From the NCBI RefSeq assembly GCF_901709675.1, contig NC_051088.1, positions 17,784,693-17,848,692 on the forward strand: a stretch of DNA of 64,000 nt. Reading direction: 5' to 3'. Source of the stretch: Syngnathus acus. Taxonomy: Eukaryota > Chordata > Actinopteri > Syngnathiformes > Syngnathidae. How positions within the stretch are numbered: position 1 is the stretch's first letter; each line of letters begins with the position of its first letter. The notes under the pieces were generated by a model. The model was not told the origin of the DNA and made no database searches. It was given only the letters and a program-made list of their open reading frames with translations. A program made the position numbers and the translations under genes. Shown here in pieces: positions 59,720 to 64,000 of this stretch.

Positions 59720-60906
59720 GAGTTAGGGTTTCAAAGTAGGGTTTAAAGCTAAGGTTAGGGTTTCAAAGTAGGGTTTGGGTTTAGGGTTTAAAGTAGGGTT
59801 AAGGTTGGGGTTTGGGGTTAGGGTTAGGATGTCAAAGTAGGGTTAGGGTTTAGGGTTTGGGGTTAGGAATTAAAGTAGGGTTAGGGTTGGGGTTAGGGTT
59901 TCAAAGTAGGTTTGGGGTTAGGGTTAGGGTTTGGGGCTAGGGTTTCAAAGTAGGGTTAGGGTTAGGGTTTAGGGTTGGGGTTAGGGTTTCAAAGTAGGGT
60001 TAGGGTTTAGGGTTTAGGGTTAGGGTTTCAAAGTAGGGTTTGGGTTAGAGTTAGGGTTGGGGTTAGGGTTAGGGTTAGGGTTGGGGTTAGGTTTTGGGGT
60101 TAGGGTTAGGGTTTGGGGTTAGGGTTTCAAAGTAGGTTTGGGGTTAGGGTTTGGGGCTAGGGTTTCCAAGTAGGGTTAGGGTTAGGGTTTGGGGCTAGGG
60201 TTTCAAAGTAGGGTTAGGGTTAGGGTTAGGGTTTAGGGTTGGGGTTAGGGTTTCAAAGTAGGGTTAGGGTTTAAGGTTAGGGTTAGGGTTTCAAAGTAGG
60301 GTTTGGGTTAGAGTTAGGGTTGGGGTTAGGGTTAGGGTTGGGGTTAGGTTTTGGGGTTAGGGTTAGGGTTTGGGGTTAGGGTTTCAAAGTAGGTTTGGGG
60401 TTAGGGTTAGGGTTTGGGGCTAGGGTTTCAAAGCAGGGTTAGGGTTAGGGTTTAGGGTTGGGGTTAGGGTTTCAAAGTAGGGTTAGGGTTTAAGGTTAGG
60501 GTTAGGGTTTCAAAGTAGGGTTTGGGTTAGAGTTAGGGTTGGGGTTAGGGTTAGGGTTAGGGTTGGGGTTAGGTTTTGGGGTTAGGGTTAGGGTTGGGGT
60601 TGGGGTTAGGGTTTCAAAGTAGGGTTAGGGTTTCAAAGTAGGGTTAGGGTTAGGGCTTGGAGTTAGGGTTTAGTAGGGTTTCAAAGTAGGGTTAGGTCTT
60701 AGGGTTAGGGTTAGGGTTTCTAAGTAGGGTTTGGGGTTAAGGTTAGGGTTAGAGTTAGAGTTAGGTTTAGGGTTTGGGTTAAAGTTAGGGTTAGGGTTTC
60801 AAAGTAGGGTTAGGGTTTAGGGTTAGGGATAGGGTTTAGGGTTAGGGTTTAGGGTTAGGGTTGGGAATAGGGGATAGGGGATAGGGGATAGGGGATAGGG
60901 TTAACC
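59720..60906 (+). repeat. Degenerate telomere-like (TTAGGG)n array with TTTCAAAGTAGGG spacers
   Basis: About 1.2 kb of GTTAGGG, GTTTAGGG and GTTTGGGG variants, interrupted regularly by TTTCAAAGTAGGG. A larger block starting AAGTAGGGTTTGGGTTAGAG recurs at 60031, 60294 and 60513 (spacing 263 and 219), so there is higher-order structure. It ends in GGGGATA repeats (60878-60898). Confidence 0.93.
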
Positions 60907-60936
60907 CTAACACTTCGCCTACCCTACTTTGAAACC
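60907..60936 (-). repeat. Inverted telomere-like tail
   Basis: Immediately after GGGTTAACCC the strand switches: CCCTAAC, then CCCTACTTTGAAACCCTAAC, the exact reverse complement of the array's GTTAGGGTTTCAAAGTAGGG unit. Confidence 0.85.
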
Positions 60937-61260
60937 CTAACTGGAATGCACATGACCAGTACAAAAGAGTGCAGACGGCCAGGACCTGCCAGGTCGAAAT
61001 AGCCGACTGGTTAGTGACACGGGCTCTTGATCGGTAAGAACTTGGTTCGATCCCAGGTGTAAGCATATACCTAAATGTGCTTTCAGATCTTTTGAGTGAA
61101 CCGATTCTAAAGATTCATTTCACTTAACTGGAATGCACATGACTAGTACAAAAGAGTGCAGACGGGTGCAAGGGTTCCCAGGTCAAAATAGCCGACTGGT
61201 TAGTGACAGGGGCTGTTGACCGGTAAGAACATGGTTCGATCCCAGGTGTAAGCCTATACC
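60937..61260 (+). repeat. tRNA-like repeat, two more copies
   Basis: AACTGGAATGCACATGAC starts at 60938 and 61127; tRNA-like parts at 60993-61065 and 61182-61254 with TAGCCGACTGG and GGTTCGATCCC. Same unit as at 59240-59560. Confidence 0.75.
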
Positions 61261-61484
61261 CAAATCTGTTATAGGGAAATATGAATGTTAAAGGTCACAG
61301 GTGGCAAGCTTTTGTCCTCAGGGCTGCATTCCAACTTGTTTTCACCTCATGTACATTTCAATCGGTACACTACACGAGGTAAAAAAAGAAAAAAATGAAT
61401 GAATAAATAAGAAAGTGTAGTGAATGATTCTTTTGAATAAATCTTTTGAGTGAACCGATTCTAAAGAGTCGGTTCACCGAAGAG
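61261..61484. repeat. Diverged satellite-related segment
   Basis: 61265-61380 is an older relative of the 236-bp unit (TAGGGAAATATGAATG, AGGTCACAGGTGGCAAGC, CGGTACACTACACGAGGT), followed by an A-rich part and paired GAATC/GATTC motifs also seen at 59100-59240. Confidence 0.6.
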
Positions 61485-61710
61485 AACTGGAATGCACATG
61501 ACTAGTACAAAAGAGTGAAGACGGCCAGAGACTGCCAGGTCGAGATAGCCGACTGATTAGTGACACGGGCTCTTGATCAGTAAGAACTTGGTTCGATCCC
61601 AGGTGTGAGCATATACCTGCATGTGCTTTTAGATCTTTTTAGTGAACCGATTCTAAAGATTCAGTTCACTTAAGAACTGGAATGCACATGACTAGTACAA
61701 AAGAGTGCAG
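61485..61710 (+). repeat. tRNA-like repeat, left flank of the satellite
   Basis: A full copy (tRNA-like part 61540-61612) plus the start of another at 61675 that is cut at GTGCAGAC, where the satellite begins. The inverse-oriented counterpart is at 63797-63998. Confidence 0.75.
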
Positions 61711-63800
61711 ACTTAACGAGGAATACACACGGACACTCCATTAGGTACACCGCCATTTTCAAGTGTACCTAATAACAGGCCACTTTATTAGGGAAATATT
61801 ATGGTCAAAGGTCACAGGTGTCAAGCTCTAGTCCTCGGGGCCGTGTTCCAACATGTTTTCCAAGATTCCCTCGTTAAGCGCACCTGCGTGAAAAGTTTTT
61901 GGTCACTTTCATGTTCTGCAGGAGCTAAAACTTTTCACGCAGGTGCACTTAACGAGGGAATCACACGGACACTCCATTAGGTACACTGCCATTTTCAAGT
62001 GTACCTAATAACAGGCAACTTTATTAGGGAAATATCATGGTCAAAGGTCACAGGTGTCAAGCTCTAGTCCTTGGGGCTGCGTGCCAACATGTTTTCCAAG
62101 ATTCCCTCGTTAAGCGCACCTGCGTGAAAAGTTTTTGGTCACTTTCATGTTCTGCAGGAGCTAAAACTTTTCACGCAGGTGCACTTAACGAGGGAATCAC
62201 ACGGCCACTCCATTAGGTACACCGCCATTTTCAAGTGTACCTAATAACAGGCAACTTTATTAGGGAAATATCATGGTCAAAGGTCACAGGTGTCAAGCTC
62301 TAGTCCTCGGGGCTGCGTGCCAACATGTTTTCCAAGATTCCCTCGTTAAGCGCACCTGCGTGAAAAGTTTTTGGTCACTTTCATGTTCTGCAGGAGCTAA
62401 AACTTTTCACACAGGTGCACTTAACGAGGGAATCACACGGACACTCCATTAGGTACACCGCCATTTTCAAGTGTACCTAATAACAGGCCACTTTATTAGG
62501 GAAATATCATGGTCAAAGGTCACAGGTGTCAAGCTCTAGTCCTCGGGGCCGCGTGCCAACATGTTTTCCAAGATTCCCTCGTTAAGCGCACCTGCGTGAA
62601 AAGTTTTTGGTCACTTTCATGTTCTGCAGGAGCTAAAACATTTCACGCAGGTGCACTTAACGAGGGAATCACACGGACACTCCATTAGGTACACTGCCAT
62701 TTTCAAGTGTACCTAATAGGCAACTTTATTAGGGAAATATCATGGTCAAAGGTCACAGGTGTCAAGCTCTAGTCCTCGGGGCTGCGTGCCAACATGTTTT
62801 CCAAGATTCCCTCGTTAAGCGCACCTGCGTGAAAAGTTTTTGGTCACTTTCATGTTCTGCAGGAGCTAAAACTTTTCACGCAGGTGCACTTAACGAGGGA
62901 ATCACACGGACTCCATTAGGTACACCGCCATTTTCAAGTGTACCTAATAACAGGCAACTTTATTAGGGAAATATCATGGTCAAAGGTCACAGGTGTCAAG
63001 CTCTAGTCCTCGGGGCTGCGTGCCAACATGTTTTCCAAGATTCCCTCGTTAAGCGCACCTGCGTGAAAAGTTTTTGGTCACTTTCATGTTCTGCAGGAGC
63101 TAAAACTTTTCACACAGGTGCACTTAACGAGGGAATCACACGGACACTCCATTAGGTACACCGCCATTTTCAAGTGTACCTAATAACAGGCCACTTTATT
63201 AGGGAAATATCATGGTCAAAGGTCACAGGTGTCAAGCTCTAGTCCTCGGGGCCGCGTGCCAACATGTTTTCCAAGATTCCCTCGTTAAGCGCACCTGCGT
63301 GAAAAGTTTTTGGTCACTTTCATGTTCTGCAGGAGCTAAAACTTTTCACACAGCTGCACTTAACGAGGGAATCACACGGACACTCCATTAGGTACACCGC
63401 CATTTTCAAGTGTACCTAATAACAGGCCACTTTATTAGGGAAATATCATGGTCAAAGGTCACAGGTGTCAAGCTCTAGTCCTCGGGGCCGCATTCCAACG
63501 TTTTCCAAGATTCCCTCGTTAAGCGCACCTGCGTGAAAAGTTTTTGGTGACTCATGTTCTGCAGGAGCTAAAACTTTTCACGCAGGTGCACTTAACGAGG
63601 GAATCACACGGACACTCCATTAGGTACACCGCCATTTTCAAGTGTACCTAATAACAGGCCACTTTATTAGGGAAATATCATGGTCAAAGGTCACAGGTGT
63701 CAAGCTCTAGTCCTCGGGCCAACATGTTTTCCAAGATTCCCTCGTTAAGTGCACCTGCGTGAAAAGTTTTTGGTCACTTTCACATTCTGCAGGAGCTAAA
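61711..63800. repeat. 236-bp satellite, about nine tandem units, each with two hairpins
   Basis: ATGGTCAAAGGTCACAGGTG recurs at 61801, 62037, 62273, 62509, 62742, 62976, 63212, 63448 and 63680: spacing 236, with 232-234 where small deletions occur. Inside each unit GATTCCCTCGTTAAGCGCAC...AAAAGTTTT is mirrored about 25 bases later by its near-perfect reverse complement (arms about 36-38 bases), and ATTAGGTACAC/GTGTACCTAAT form a second hairpin with a 12-base loop. Units are very alike, implying recent spread or homogenisation. No protein-coding capacity. Confidence 0.95.
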
Positions 63801-63998
63801 TCGTGAACTTAATGGAATCTTTAGAATCGGTTCACTCAAAAGATCTAAAAGCACACGCAGGTACATGCTCACACCTGGGATCGAACCAAGTTCTTACCGA
63901 TCCAGAGCCCGTGTCACTAACCAGTCAGCTATTTCAACCTGGCAGACCTTGGCCATCTGCACTCTTTTGTACTAGTCATGTGCATTCCAGTTCTCGAA
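63797..63998 (-). repeat. tRNA-like repeat in inverted orientation, right flank of the satellite
   Basis: Reverse complement of the copy at 61485-61680: CACCTGGGATCGAACCAAG (B-box, inverted), CCAGTCAGCTA (A-box, inverted) and ACTAGTCATGTGCATTCCAG at the far end. The window ends here, so the element may continue. Confidence 0.85.
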
Positions 63999-64000
63999 CA

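Noticed and set aside
62742-62966. 74-codon frame in the satellite
   Set aside because: It lies in one unit, is not supported by other units and has no recognisable product.
61711-63800. CRISPR array
   Set aside because: The units are 236 bp, tandem without unique spacers, in a vertebrate context with no cas genes.
59301-63940. Genuine tRNA genes
   Set aside because: A/B boxes and T-arm are present, but acceptor and anticodon stems do not form and copies are embedded in a larger repeat; called tRNA-like repeats.

Overview
The window looks like nuclear DNA from a teleost fish, probably a percomorph; I cannot name the species. The reasons are two vertebrate-type spliced genes with GT-AG introns, dense microsatellites, Tc1-like transposon relics, small fish-type inverted-repeat elements and an L2-like LINE scrap. 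I see no prokaryotic operon, CRISPR array or viral gene.

Two genes can be read with confidence, and they are transcribed away from each other. On the left, minus strand, are the first four coding exons of a poly(rC)-binding protein gene, best matched to pcbp4 (exons at 8086-8275, 6751-6774, 5407-5439 and 2984-3100). Together they encode 83 residues: a short leader and the KH1 RNA-binding domain. The remaining exons lie beyond the left edge. On the right, plus strand, is a complete dag1 (dystroglycan) gene: coding exons 44425-44757 and 46514-48826 encode 881 residues, with a 1,756-bp phase-0 intron between them. All processing landmarks are present: signal peptide, furin site, O-mannosyl TPTP site, Gly|Ser autocleavage site, transmembrane segment and C-terminal PPPY dystrophin-binding motif.

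The 36 kb between the two start codons has no recognised coding exon apart from a stub of a THAP zinc finger at 36296-36463. It contains two CpG-rich islands (about 24.2-24.5 kb and 38.4-39.3 kb) that are the best candidates for the promoters and non-coding first exons of the two genes. It also holds broken Tc1 copies, several small inverted-repeat elements, microsatellites and a perfect 37-bp palindrome. The two genes have no direct functional link that I know of; their proximity is probably only synteny.

The right end, about 58.7-64.0 kb, is unlike the rest and is the strongest candidate for something undescribed. In order it holds a promoter-like patch next to an inverted satellite fragment, tRNA-like repeats with A- and B-box sequences, a GC-box/CCAAT patch, about 1.2 kb of degenerate telomere-like TTAGGG repeats punctuated by TTTCAAAGTAGGG, a head-to-head switch of that repeat, more tRNA-like repeats, and a tandem array of about nine 236-bp units. 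Each unit contains two inverted repeats. The array is bracketed by copies of the tRNA-like repeat in opposite orientations.
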